From: Micromonospora sp. RHAY321 | Lineage (GTDB): Bacteria > Actinomycetota > Actinomycetes > Mycobacteriales > Micromonosporaceae | Reading direction: 5' to 3' | Assembly (NCBI RefSeq): GCF_023896955.1 | Contig: NZ_JAMHIW010000024.1 | Location: 1-61,864, forward strand | DNA: 61,864 nucleotides | Shown: piece by piece, positions 38,946 through 47,237 of the stretch | How positions within the stretch are numbered: position 1 is the stretch's first letter | How the letters are laid out: each line of letters opens with the position of its first letter | Made by a program: the position numbers and the translations under genes | Notes under the pieces: model-generated | Databases searched by the model: none | Seen by the model: only the letters and a program-made list of their open reading frames with translations | What the model was told of the DNA's origin: nothing

Positions 38946-39088
38946 GGAAAGGGCGCTCCGATCTTTCGGGACGACGGGGTTGCTCGCGACGATGGAATCC
39001 TAGTGGGAGCTGTGCGCGGAGCGCCGCCTCGTCGCTGCGAGGACAGTAGTCCGAAACACGTCGGGACGCAACCGTACCGTCGTTGCGC

Positions 39089-39128
39089 TACCCTGGCCTT
39101 CGTGACCTGCGAGAAGAGTCCCTGGTGA
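39089..39128 (+). promoter_or_regulatory. Leaderless promoter and 8-codon leader ORF before the TetR gene
   Basis: TACCCT (39089-39094) lies seven bases before GTG 39102, which opens an eight-codon frame MTCEKSPW ending in TGA at 39126-39128. That TGA overlaps the TetR GTG at 39125 (GTGA). The leader peptide is thus probably translated from the 5' end and coupled to the regulator. Confidence 0.45.
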
Positions 39129-39763
39129 CGACCGAGAAGAGGCGCGCCCCGGCCGGCGCGGCGGTGCTCCGTGGCGAGATCACCACGGCCATCCGGCGCG
39201 CGTTGATGCAGGAGCTCGCCGCGGTCGGCTACGGCCGGCTCTCCATCGAGGCGGTGGCCCGACGGGCCGGCGTCAGCAAGACGGCGATCTACCGGCGATG
39301 GAGCTCCAAGCTCGACCTGGTGCTGGAGCTCGTCGCCGCCGCGGCGCACGGCAAACTGCCGGCGCTGGACACCGGCGACCTGCGCGGGGACCTCGCGCTG
39401 CTGTTCCAGGTGGTGGCGCACGCGCTGCGGCACCCGCTGGCCGCGCAGATCATTCCCGACCTGCTGGCCGAGGCCGCCCGCAACCCCAGCATCGACCAGA
39501 GCCTGCGTCAGGTGCTGTACGCCCGACAGCAGGAGATCGGCGGCCGCCTGGTCACCCGTGCCGTCGAGCGTGGCGAACTGCCCGCCGACACCGACCCGGA
39601 CGCCGCCGTCGACCTCATCGTCGGCCCGCTCTACTGGCGGCTCGCCATCGCCCGCCTCCCGCTCACCGACAGCTACCTGGACCGCCTGGTCGAGTCGGTC
39701 GCCGCCGGGCTCGGAGCGGAGAGCGCGGTGCCCCACCAGCGCGACGTGGCGGTCGGAAAATGA
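39125..39763 (+). CDS. TetR/AcrR-family transcriptional regulator
   Basis: A 212-residue regulator. The N-terminal helix-turn-helix is YGRLSIEAVARRAGVSKTAIYRRWSSKLDLVLEL (about 37-70). The C-terminal part is an all-helical ligand and dimer domain of the TetR_C_11 kind (RQVLYARQQEIGGRLVTRAVERGEL). GTG 39125 is set by overlap with the leader ORF. Its position between the exporter and the polymer genes suggests local control, but no operator is proven. Confidence 0.88.
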   Translation: MTTEKRRAPAGAAVLRGEITTAIRRALMQELAAVGYGRLSIEAVARRAGVSKTAIYRRWSSKLDLVLELVAAAAHGKLPALDTGDLRGDLALLFQVVAHALRHPLAAQIIPDLLAEAARNPSIDQSLRQVLYARQQEIGGRLVTRAVERGELPADTDPDAAVDLIVGPLYWRLAIARLPLTDSYLDRLVESVAAGLGAESAVPHQRDVAVGK

Positions 39764-39808
39764 CCCTCGCCGCCGGCGGGCACCCCCGCGTGTCCGGTGC
39801 CAGCCCGG

Positions 39809-39814
39809 TAGGCT
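39809..39814 (+). promoter_or_regulatory. Candidate -10 box of the large membrane protein gene
   Basis: TAGGCT is followed by an 80-base leader to GTG 39900. The -35 is unclear. Confidence 0.3.
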
Positions 39815-39899
39815 GCACCCGCCAATTCGGAGACCCTCCCGTGCCGATGCCAGGGCGGTCCGGCCCCCTGCGTGCACGAATAGACGACAAGGACGGCTC

Positions 39900-42056
39900 G
39901 TGACGGAAGTCCAAGACGTTGTTGAGGCGCCCGCGCCCGCCGACCGGGCGAAGCCCACGGCACCGGGTGACCGCCGATCGGGCCGGGGTCGTGGCCCGAT
40001 CCGCCGGATCAACGCCGGAGTAGCCGCGTTGCCGGTCGTCCTCACTGATGCGGGAGTCGTCTCCTTCGCACTGTGGACACTGCTGTACCACCTCAACCTG
40101 GCCCTCGACCTCCGTCCCTCCATCGTCTTCGCCGCCTGGGTGGTCACCATGGTGGTGACGGTGGTCGTCGGGTGGCGGCTCCGTTCACGCGGTGCGGCCG
40201 GCCGTCAGATGTCGACCGCCGCGGCGATCGCCGAGTCGGCCGAGACGTCGTCGACCGGCAACGGCTGGCCGGGGTTGCTGCGGCGTTACTCCCTCCCGGT
40301 GGGCGCGGCCGCCGCCGCGGCCCTGCTCGCCGCCCTCGGCGACGGTCGACTCACCTGGTGGTTGGCGGTGGCCCTCGGGGTGGTCGCGATCGCCTCCGCG
40401 TGGACGTCCCTGCGGGTGCGCTTCGCGACGGCCAGCTCCAGCTCCGACGATCCGGCCGACGAGGGTTCCGCGGTCGGCGGTCCGGTGACCACGCCGGTGC
40501 AGGCGTATGTGGTGACCGTCGTCGCGTTGGCCGGCGCCTGGTTCGGGACGCTGCTCGCCCGGGTGTCCCTCGACGACGTCTTCTACGTCGGCAAGTCGGT
40601 CTGGGTGGCCGAGCGCGACGAGATCCCCTTCCGGGACTTCCTGTTCACCGAGGGTGTCCTCCCCGGTGGGACGGCGAACCCCCCGATCCCCTCCTTCGAG
40701 GTGTTCATCGGAGCGTTGGCGCGTGTCCTGCACGTCCACGCCGCCTCGGTGACCTGGTACCTCATGCTGCCGGTGCTGGCAGTGTTCACCATCTTCGCGC
40801 TGTGGCGCCTGGTCCTGCGGTGGGCGCCGAGGCGCCCGCTGCTGGTCTTCGGCGTGGCGCTGGCCTACATCGTCCTGGTGGCTGGCGCACCGGACGCGCT
40901 GAACACCTACCACCTGCCCCGGCTCACGCAGGGCAAGAGCGTCTTCGTCCACGCGCTCATCCCGCTTGCCTGGGTGTATCTCACGGACTTCCTGGAGACC
41001 CGGTCCCGGCGTGCGCTCGGCCTGCTCGCGCTGCTCTCCGTCGCCGCCGTCGGCCTGACCACCACCGCGGTCATCCTGCTGCCACTCCTGGCGGCCACGG
41101 CCGCGGCCGCGCTCCTGGTCATGCGGCGACCGCGTGAGGCGGCCCTCTGCTTCGCCGCCGCCGCGGCCTACCCGCTCCTGTCCGGCCTGCTCACCCGCCT
41201 CACCACGAACGGCCTCGACAACGTGATCGCCACGTACACCGAGGTGCAGGAACCGCGGGCCGTCTATGAGTTCACCCTGTGGCTCGGCGTGCTCGGTGTG
41301 ATCGGTGGCCTGGCCATGTGGGCGTCCCCGCTGTTGCTCCGGCGCGGCGTGCCGCGACTGCTCAGCGCCGCTGCCGCGCTGAGCGTGACGATCCTGCTCA
41401 TTCCCGGCGTGCTGGTCGTGGGTGCCGAGCTGACCGGCCTGGCGGCGGTGCTGTGGCGGGTGCCGTGGATCATCCCGCTGCCCCTGCTCGTCGGCCTCCT
41501 GGCGGCGATCCGGCTGCCCCGGCTCACCTGGGTGAACCGAGCCCTCGCCGTCGGGCTTCCCGTCGCCCTGGTGCTCACCTTCGCCAACCTTGGCGAGCCT
41601 ATGTGGACGGCGAATGTCCTCCAGGACAAGCCGAGTTGGCGGATGCCGGAAACGCGGAAGAACGTGACCTTCTGGATCACCAGGCAGGACCTGCCGAAGG
41701 GCCTGGTGCTCGCCCCCACGTCGGTCATGCGGGCCATGCCCCAGGTCACCACGCGCACGCGCGTGGTGATGGCCCGGGACCTCTACCTCACCGACTACGG
41801 CATCGACACCCCGTTCGCCAAGGACCGGCTGCTGCTGGGCGCCTTCGCCGACGGCACCGAGCAGGTCCCCGTCGCCGAGGTCGACGCCGCCCTGCGCCGG
41901 GTCGACGTGAGCGCGGTGTGCCTGTGGAGGACGAACAAGGCCGCCAACGACGCGGCACCGGCCCTGGGCCTGGTGAAGGTCGCCTCCCGGAAGTCGCCCG
42001 GCGGGATGATCTGCTATCGCACCACGACGACCGCCTCGGCAACCAGCGGCGGCTGA
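39900..42056 (+). CDS. Large polytopic membrane protein, possible GT-C glycosyltransferase
   Basis: A 718-residue membrane protein resembling the DUF6077 group. About 15 hydrophobic segments follow a 35-residue basic cytoplasmic N-terminus. The first long outer loop carries acidic residues, LDDVFYVGKSVWVAERDEIPFRDF, as expected for a GT-C active site. The C-terminal 130 residues are extracytoplasmic (TFWITRQDLPKGLVLAPTSV onward). GTG 39900 has AAGGAC seven bases before it. Neighbours suggest it acts on the exported polymer, perhaps as a sugar side-chain transferase. Function is unproven. Confidence 0.75.
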   Translation: MTEVQDVVEAPAPADRAKPTAPGDRRSGRGRGPIRRINAGVAALPVVLTDAGVVSFALWTLLYHLNLALDLRPSIVFAAWVVTMVVTVVVGWRLRSRGAAGRQMSTAAAIAESAETSSTGNGWPGLLRRYSLPVGAAAAAALLAALGDGRLTWWLAVALGVVAIASAWTSLRVRFATASSSSDDPADEGSAVGGPVTTPVQAYVVTVVALAGAWFGTLLARVSLDDVFYVGKSVWVAERDEIPFRDFLFTEGVLPGGTANPPIPSFEVFIGALARVLHVHAASVTWYLMLPVLAVFTIFALWRLVLRWAPRRPLLVFGVALAYIVLVAGAPDALNTYHLPRLTQGKSVFVHALIPLAWVYLTDFLETRSRRALGLLALLSVAAVGLTTTAVILLPLLAATAAAALLVMRRPREAALCFAAAAAYPLLSGLLTRLTTNGLDNVIATYTEVQEPRAVYEFTLWLGVLGVIGGLAMWASPLLLRRGVPRLLSAAAALSVTILLIPGVLVVGAELTGLAAVLWRVPWIIPLPLLVGLLAAIRLPRLTWVNRALAVGLPVALVLTFANLGEPMWTANVLQDKPSWRMPETRKNVTFWITRQDLPKGLVLAPTSVMRAMPQVTTRTRVVMARDLYLTDYGIDTPFAKDRLLLGAFADGTEQVPVAEVDAALRRVDVSAVCLWRTNKAANDAAPALGLVKVASRKSPGGMICYRTTTTASATSGG

Positions 42057-42457
42057 CCTGCGGAAATGTCGGTGCGCGGGTGCTTCGGGTGCGGCCAGGT
42101 GGCCATCCCGGACCGGTCCCGCGCACCGACCGGGTCCAGGCCCGCGCCGTGACGCCGGGGGAGCGCCGCTGCGTTTGACCGGAATGTCAGCCGATACCCG
42201 GCCGATGCCGCTGTGCCCACTCGCGTTAAGGTCGCAGTCACGCGCTGGAGGCCGGCCCTTTGGGCAACGGGTCGGCCGCGCGGCACACTGCACTCCAGGA
42301 GCTCGGACATGGGACACGGCCTGCGCGACGAGCGGAGGAACGGTCGAACGGCGACCCGGTGCTCGCGTCGGGTCGCGGCCGTCGACCGGCCCAGCGCCTC
42401 CGGCCTCGGAGATCTACCTGCTCAAGCCGGTCATCAATCTCGTAGGGAGCGTACTCG
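42057..42457 (+). other. 401-base gap with a GCGTTAAGGT element
   Basis: No gene is supported here. GCGTTAAGGT (42223-42232), with TAAGGT as a possible -10, matches the bcs1-like promoter exactly. It would give a leader of about 220 bases before TTG 42458. The long leader shows no riboswitch or tRNA that I recognise. AGGGAG at 42443-42448 is the ribosome site of the next gene. Confidence 0.45.
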
Positions 42458-44215
42458 TTGTTCGGCACGTTGACAGGACGTATCGGAGTGGCGGCCCAGG
42501 CCGCGCTGCTGGTGCTGTCCTACCTGGTCATGCTCGTCGCCGGCGCCCTCGGTTGGATCGGGCTGTTCGCCGTCGCCGGGCTGATCGCCGTGATCGGCGA
42601 GTTCGCCGTCGCCCGCTGGTCGCCGCAGTCGCAGCTGCTGCTGGAGAAGGTGGGCCTGCACTGGTCGTACCGGCAGCTGACCCGGGACCTCGCGGCCGTG
42701 CTGCTGGTCGCCGCCGAGGTGCCGCTCACCGGCACCGAGCTGACCGTGCTGCTGGTCCTGCCGGCCGTCGTCTGGGTCGTCTCGGTCTTCGCCGGCGCGC
42801 TCTCCACGATGATCGACCGCCGGAACCCGCTCTCGGCCATGGTGCGCAACATCGAGCTGGGTCCGATGCGCTCCGCCCCTCGGCCGCCGGCGTGGGCGGC
42901 CGCGGTCGCCGGTGACCGGATGCCCCTGCTCAACCTGCTGCTCGTTCCGGCCGCCGTCGCCGCCGCCGTGCAGCACGACCCGACGCCGTTCTTCATCGCC
43001 GGCGCCGTGGCGGTGGTGGCGACCGGCCTGGTGGGCGCGATCATCGCGCTGACCTGGCTGCGTGGCCGGGGCGCCGGGCAGGGCCCTCTGCTGCCCGCCG
43101 TCCAGCGCTGGCTGGACACCTACCGACCCGAGGTCGCGCTCTACTTCGCCGGCCCGGCCAAGGACGTCTACCAGGCGAACATGTGGCTCGCTCCGACCGA
43201 GGCGCTGCAGCAGCGCGCCGTGGTGCTGATGCGCAGCCGGGACGCGTTCCTGGAGCTGGCCGACACGCGGCTGCCGGTGATCTGCGTACCGGCCGGGGTG
43301 GACTTCATGAACCTCGAGTTCGGCAGCGTCCGCACGGCGCTCTACTCCGCGAACGTCGGCGCGAACATCCACCTGCTCCGCGAACCCGGCATGAAGCACG
43401 TCTTCGTCGGGCACGGCGACAGCGACAAACAGGCCAGCGTCAACCCCTACAGCAAGGTGTACGACGAGGTCTGGGTCGCCGGCCTGGCCGGCCGGGAGCG
43501 GTACGCCCGCGCCGGCGTGGGGGTGCTCGACTCGGACATCGTCGAGATCGGCCGGCCGCAGCTGGCCGGGGTGCACACCTTCGGCGCCGAATCGGTGGAC
43601 CGGCCGTTCACCGTGCTGTACGCGCCCACCTGGGAGGGCTGGCTCGACGACGACCCGTACCACACCTCGCTGGTGCTGATGGGCGAGCGGATCGTCAAGG
43701 GCGTGCTGGCCACCAGCCCCCGGGTACGCCTGATCTACAAGCCGCACCCGCTCACCGGGTCGCGGTCCAAGGCGGCCAGGGTCGTGCACGAGCGGGTGGT
43801 CGACGCCATCCGGGCGGCCGGCGGCAACACGAACGCCTCCTCCCTCGACGGGACCGCGCACCTGGTGGTCACCGGACGCACCCCGGGGCTGTTCGACTGC
43901 TTCAACCAGACCGACCTGCTGATCAGCGACGTGTCCAGTGTGGTCTCCGACTTCGTGCAGAGCCAGCGGCCGTACGTGGTGGCCAACCCGGCCGGCCTGC
44001 CGGAGGACGAGTTCCGCCGCGAGTACCCGACCGCGCGGGCCGCGTACCTGCTCTCCAAGGACTGCGGCGAGCTGGAGAAGATCGTGGCGGTCACCCGGGC
44101 CGGCGACGACCCGATGACCGAGGCACGCCGGGAGCTGAAGACCTACCTGCTCGGCCCCGCCGAGGCCAACCCGATGGACCGGTTCCAGGAGGAGATCGCC
44201 CGCCTCTGCCGCTGA
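42458..44215 (+). CDS. TagB/TagF-like polyol-phosphate transferase with membrane N-terminus
   Basis: A 585-residue protein with the same design as the minus-strand enzyme at 33865-35535. About six membrane segments (1-210) precede a CDP-polyol phosphotransferase domain: LYFAGPAKDVYQANMWL, FVGHGDSDKQASVNPYSK, IEIGRPQLAG (seen as VEIGRPQLAG), VLYAPTWEGW, LIYKPHPLTGS and DLLISDVSSVVSDFVQSQRP. TTG 42458 has GGGAG nine bases upstream; no better start exists. Two such enzymes suggest one primes and one polymerises, as TagB and TagF do, or that they handle different units. Confidence 0.87.
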   Translation: MFGTLTGRIGVAAQAALLVLSYLVMLVAGALGWIGLFAVAGLIAVIGEFAVARWSPQSQLLLEKVGLHWSYRQLTRDLAAVLLVAAEVPLTGTELTVLLVLPAVVWVVSVFAGALSTMIDRRNPLSAMVRNIELGPMRSAPRPPAWAAAVAGDRMPLLNLLLVPAAVAAAVQHDPTPFFIAGAVAVVATGLVGAIIALTWLRGRGAGQGPLLPAVQRWLDTYRPEVALYFAGPAKDVYQANMWLAPTEALQQRAVVLMRSRDAFLELADTRLPVICVPAGVDFMNLEFGSVRTALYSANVGANIHLLREPGMKHVFVGHGDSDKQASVNPYSKVYDEVWVAGLAGRERYARAGVGVLDSDIVEIGRPQLAGVHTFGAESVDRPFTVLYAPTWEGWLDDDPYHTSLVLMGERIVKGVLATSPRVRLIYKPHPLTGSRSKAARVVHERVVDAIRAAGGNTNASSLDGTAHLVVTGRTPGLFDCFNQTDLLISDVSSVVSDFVQSQRPYVVANPAGLPEDEFRREYPTARAAYLLSKDCGELEKIVAVTRAGDDPMTEARRELKTYLLGPAEANPMDRFQEEIARLCR

Positions 44216-44232
44216 ACCTCGCGTACGACGAT

Positions 44233-44269
44233 CCGCGCCCGGCCCCGACACCCGTCGGGCCGGGCGCGG
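44233..44269. terminator. Bidirectional hairpin terminator
   Basis: CCGCGCCCGGCCC pairs with GGGCCGGGCGCGG; with one bulge the stem extends by three more pairs. It lies between the convergent TagB/F-like and DUF952 genes. Confidence 0.8.
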
Positions 44270-44274
44270 TCGTG

Positions 44275-44613
44275 TCAGGCCAGCAGGGCGGCCACCGCGT
44301 CGGCGACCGGGACGTCCGCCGGCAACGGCCGCGCCGCCACCACCGCGGTCACCGGCAGCGGACCGTACAGGTGCGGGAAGAGCTGCCCGCCCTGCGACGA
44401 CTCCCACCGCAGCGCCTCGCCCAGCCGGTCGTCCTCGACGCTCAGCAGGGTCAACCCGATGGCGCCGGTGAAGAACCGGCGGGCGGTCTGCACCACCTGG
44501 TCCGGACCGGACAGGTGGATGAACCCGGACTCGTGGTCCAGCGCCGTGCCGGTGAAGGTGCCGGCGGCGAGGGCGTCCGCCCACTCCGTGGCCGGCAGCA
44601 GTTTGTAGATCAC
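44275..44613 (-). CDS. DUF952-family protein
   Basis: A 112-residue soluble protein of the DUF952 family. It opens MIYKLLPATEWADALAAGTF, continues with DHESGFIHLSGPDQVVQTARRFF, and then LRWESSQGGQLFPHLYGPLPVTAV, all family-typical. The fold is related to ADP-ribosyltransferase-like small proteins; no activity is established. GTG 44613 has TAGGCT six bases upstream (44620-44625, minus), a leaderless promoter. Confidence 0.85.
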   Translation of the reverse strand: MIYKLLPATEWADALAAGTFTGTALDHESGFIHLSGPDQVVQTARRFFTGAIGLTLLSVEDDRLGEALRWESSQGGQLFPHLYGPLPVTAVVAARPLPADVPVADAVAALLA

Positions 44614-44619
44614 AGCCGC

Positions 44620-44625
44620 AGCCTA
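44620..44625 (-). promoter_or_regulatory. -10 box TAGGCT, leaderless DUF952 gene
   Basis: TAGGCT on the minus strand ends six bases before GTG 44613. Confidence 0.5.
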
Positions 44626-44727
44626 CGTGCGCGGCGCCGGGGCCCCCGCCCGGTTTTCACCGGTACCGCCGCGGTCGTCGCCCTCCACCGGGCATGCTCA
44701 GGTGGAGCGGCCGCGGAGGGATGGGCG

Positions 44728-45039
44728 ATGGCGAGCTACGACGACGACTGGACCGACAGCCAGCGCGGGCTGTACGACGAGTGCTACCGGGCTGGCGGCG
44801 AGTGGGCGCAGGACCCGGACACCCCGTCCGATGACGTGCAGCACGTGATCAACCTGGCCGAGGCGGACGACGACGCCTTCGACGACGCCGAGATCGACTA
44901 CCCGCCTCTGGTCGACGCCGTCACCCAGGCCAGCGGGGTCAACGTCACCAGCGTGCCGGCCCGGCACGACGACCCGGGTTTCCGGGGCTTCGTCGACGGC
45001 GTCCGGGACGCCGTCGCCGACGACGTGTTCGGCCTGTAG
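44728..45039 (+). CDS. Small acidic hypothetical protein
   Basis: A 103-residue, strongly acidic protein (about one residue in four is Asp or Glu) with no motif I recognise. It starts MASYDDDWTDSQRGLYDECYRAGGEW. ATG 44728 has GGAGGG six bases before it. Codon use matches the neighbours, so it is probably a real gene, upstream of and possibly unrelated to the two-component system. Confidence 0.65.
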   Translation: MASYDDDWTDSQRGLYDECYRAGGEWAQDPDTPSDDVQHVINLAEADDDAFDDAEIDYPPLVDAVTQASGVNVTSVPARHDDPGFRGFVDGVRDAVADDVFGL

Positions 45040-45126
45040 CCGACCGACCGGGGAGGTGGCCCTCCCGCTCGCGGCGCGGTTCTGCCACCATGCGCAGGAC
45101 GGCGTTGCGAACGGACGGGGGCACGG

Positions 45127-45783
45127 GTGCGGATCCTGCTGGTGGAGGACGACCGCCGGGTCGCCGCTGCGCTCTCCTCCGCCCTCACCCGCCGCGGATA
45201 CCAGGTCGAGCACGCGTCCACCGTCGCGGCGGCGCTCTCCGCCGCCCCGTCCGACCTGGTGCTGCTCGACCTGACCCTGCCCGACGGTGACGGCACCGAC
45301 CTGTGCCGGGAGCTGCGCCGGCGCAGCAGCCAGCTGGGCATCATCGCGGTGACCGCGCGGGGCGAGGAACGCGACCGGGTGCTCGGCCTGCGCCTGGGCG
45401 CGGACGACTACGTGGTCAAGCCGTTCTCGATGGTGGAGTTGCAGGCCCGGATCGAGGCGGTGCTGCGCCGGGCCGCGAACGCCGCACCGGAGCGGCACCT
45501 GATCGAGGCCGGGGCGGTGCGCATCGACGTGGCCGCCCGGACGGTGACGGTGGACGGCCGCGTGGTCACGTTGACCCGCAAGGAGTTCGACGTCCTGCTC
45601 TCGCTGGCCCGCCAGCCCGGGGTGGCGGTGCCGCGCGACCGCATCCTGCTCGACGCCTGGGGCACCACCTGGGCCGACGGGCACACCGTCGAGGTGCACG
45701 TCGGGTCGCTGCGGAGCAAGCTGGGCGACGCCCGCCTGGTAGAGACCGTACGCGGCGTCGGCTACCGGCTGCGCGATGCGTGA
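45127..45783 (+). CDS. OmpR-family response regulator
   Basis: A 218-residue regulator. The receiver has D8/D9, the phospho-acceptor D48 in LVLLDLTLPD, T76 and K98 in YVVKPFS. The winged helix follows (TLTRKEFDVLLSLARQPG, HTVEVHVGSLRSKLGD, TVRGVGYRLRDA). It resembles the TctD/QseB branch. The histidine kinase gene starts nine bases later, so they form one operon. Confidence 0.93.
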   Translation: MRILLVEDDRRVAAALSSALTRRGYQVEHASTVAAALSAAPSDLVLLDLTLPDGDGTDLCRELRRRSSQLGIIAVTARGEERDRVLGLRLGADDYVVKPFSMVELQARIEAVLRRAANAAPERHLIEAGAVRIDVAARTVTVDGRVVTLTRKEFDVLLSLARQPGVAVPRDRILLDAWGTTWADGHTVEVHVGSLRSKLGDARLVETVRGVGYRLRDA

Positions 45784-45792
45784 GGAGCCGCC

Positions 45793-47226
45793 GTGCGCCG
45801 TCGACTGGTGATCAGCTACCTGCTGCTGATGGTGCTCGTCCTCATCGCGTTGGAGACTCCGCTGGCCGTCACGCTGGCCAGCCGCGAGACCGAACGGGTC
45901 CGCGCCGACCGGCTCGCCGACGCCACCCGGTTCGCCTCGCTGGCCGGGCCGGCGCTGCGCGGAGGCGGGCCGGACCCCCTCGAGGCGGAGCTGCGCAGCT
46001 ACGACGAGCTGTACGCGATCGGCGCGGCGGTCGTCGACCGGGACCGGCGCACCGTGGTCGCCTCGCCCGGGTGGCAGCCCGCCGCCGGGACCGCCGCGGC
46101 CCTGGACGTCGCGCTGTCCGGCCAGCAGACCAGTGCCCCCGGGTCGGTGTGGCCGTGGACGGCCGGCCCGGTGGTGGTGGCGGTGCCGATCAACGACGGT
46201 GGTGAGGTGCTGGGCGCGGTGGTGATCGTGACCCCGGCCGGCCCGATCCGTCAGGCCGTCGCCAGTTGGTGGCTGCTGCTCACGCTGGCCGGTCTGCTGG
46301 CCGTGCTGGCCTGCGTGCTCACCGCGTTCGGGCTGGCCGGTTGGGTGCTGCGCCCGGTCACCGAGCTGGACGCCGTCACCCACGAGATCGCCGAGGGTGA
46401 CCGGGGCGCGCGGGTGCAGCACCGGCTCGGCCCGCCGGAGCTGCGCCGGCTCGCGACGAGCTTCAACCACATGGCCGACGTGGTCTCCGACGTGATGGAC
46501 CGGCAGCGTGCCTTCGTGGCGCACGCCAGCCACCAACTGCGCAACCCGCTCACCGCGCTGCGGCTGCGGGTGGAGGAGCTGGGCCCCAGCCTGACGGACC
46601 CGGAGGGGCGCTCCGAGCACCGGCTGGCACTGGAGGAGACCGACCGGCTGGCTCTGGTGCTCGACGCGCTGCTCACCCTGGCCCGGGCCGAACGGGAGGA
46701 GAACGAGCGGGTCACCGTCGACGCCGCCGCGGTGGCCGCGTCCCGGGTGGCGGCGTGGGCGCCGCTGGCCCGGCACCGGTCGGTCGCGCTGCGGCTCGCC
46801 ACGACCGACGCCCCGGCGTACGCGCGGACCGTGCCGACCGCCGTCGACCAGGCACTGGACGCGCTGATCGACAACGCGGTGAAGTTCAGCGGTGTCGGAG
46901 GGGCGGTGACGGTGACCGTGGCCCGCCGCGACCACGGGGTGGCCCTGGAGGTGCGCGACACCGGCCCGGGCATGACCGAGAGCCAGCTCGGTCAGGCCAC
47001 CGAGCGGTTCTGGCGGGCACCGGACGCGCAGAACGTCGACGGCGCGGGTCTCGGCCTGACGATCGCCGCCGTCCTGGTGGACGCGTCCGACGGGCGGCTC
47101 ACCATGCGCCGGGGGGAGCCGCGTGGCCTGGTCGCCGGCCTGTGGTTCCCGGCGCCCCCACCCGACCCCGTCGAGGCGGCCGACGAGGATCCCGCCGCCG
47201 ACCTACGGCCCGCCCCCGCCCGTTAG
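45793..47226 (+). CDS. Sensor histidine kinase
   Basis: A 477-residue membrane kinase partnered with the upstream regulator. TM1 is about 7-29. An extracytoplasmic sensor of about 120 residues follows, then TM2 (about 158-184), HAMP, the H-box FVAHASHQLRNPL with H247, the N-box LDALIDNAVKFSG, and the G-boxes DTGPGM and GAGLGLTIA. The N-terminal arrangement is like TctE-type kinases. GTG 45793 has GAGGAG before it. It is convergent with a TAXI-type binding protein gene 11 bases away, a possible co-sensor. Confidence 0.92.
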   Translation: MRRRLVISYLLLMVLVLIALETPLAVTLASRETERVRADRLADATRFASLAGPALRGGGPDPLEAELRSYDELYAIGAAVVDRDRRTVVASPGWQPAAGTAAALDVALSGQQTSAPGSVWPWTAGPVVVAVPINDGGEVLGAVVIVTPAGPIRQAVASWWLLLTLAGLLAVLACVLTAFGLAGWVLRPVTELDAVTHEIAEGDRGARVQHRLGPPELRRLATSFNHMADVVSDVMDRQRAFVAHASHQLRNPLTALRLRVEELGPSLTDPEGRSEHRLALEETDRLALVLDALLTLARAEREENERVTVDAAAVAASRVAAWAPLARHRSVALRLATTDAPAYARTVPTAVDQALDALIDNAVKFSGVGGAVTVTVARRDHGVALEVRDTGPGMTESQLGQATERFWRAPDAQNVDGAGLGLTIAAVLVDASDGRLTMRRGEPRGLVAGLWFPAPPPDPVEAADEDPAADLRPAPAR

Positions 47227-47237
47227 CGGGACGGCCG

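Noticed and set aside
42057..42457. Small ORFs or a structured RNA in the 401-base gap before the second TagB/F-like gene
   Set aside because: The frames are Arg-rich noise. I could not fold a convincing conserved structure by eye, and only the GCGTTAAGGT element stands out.
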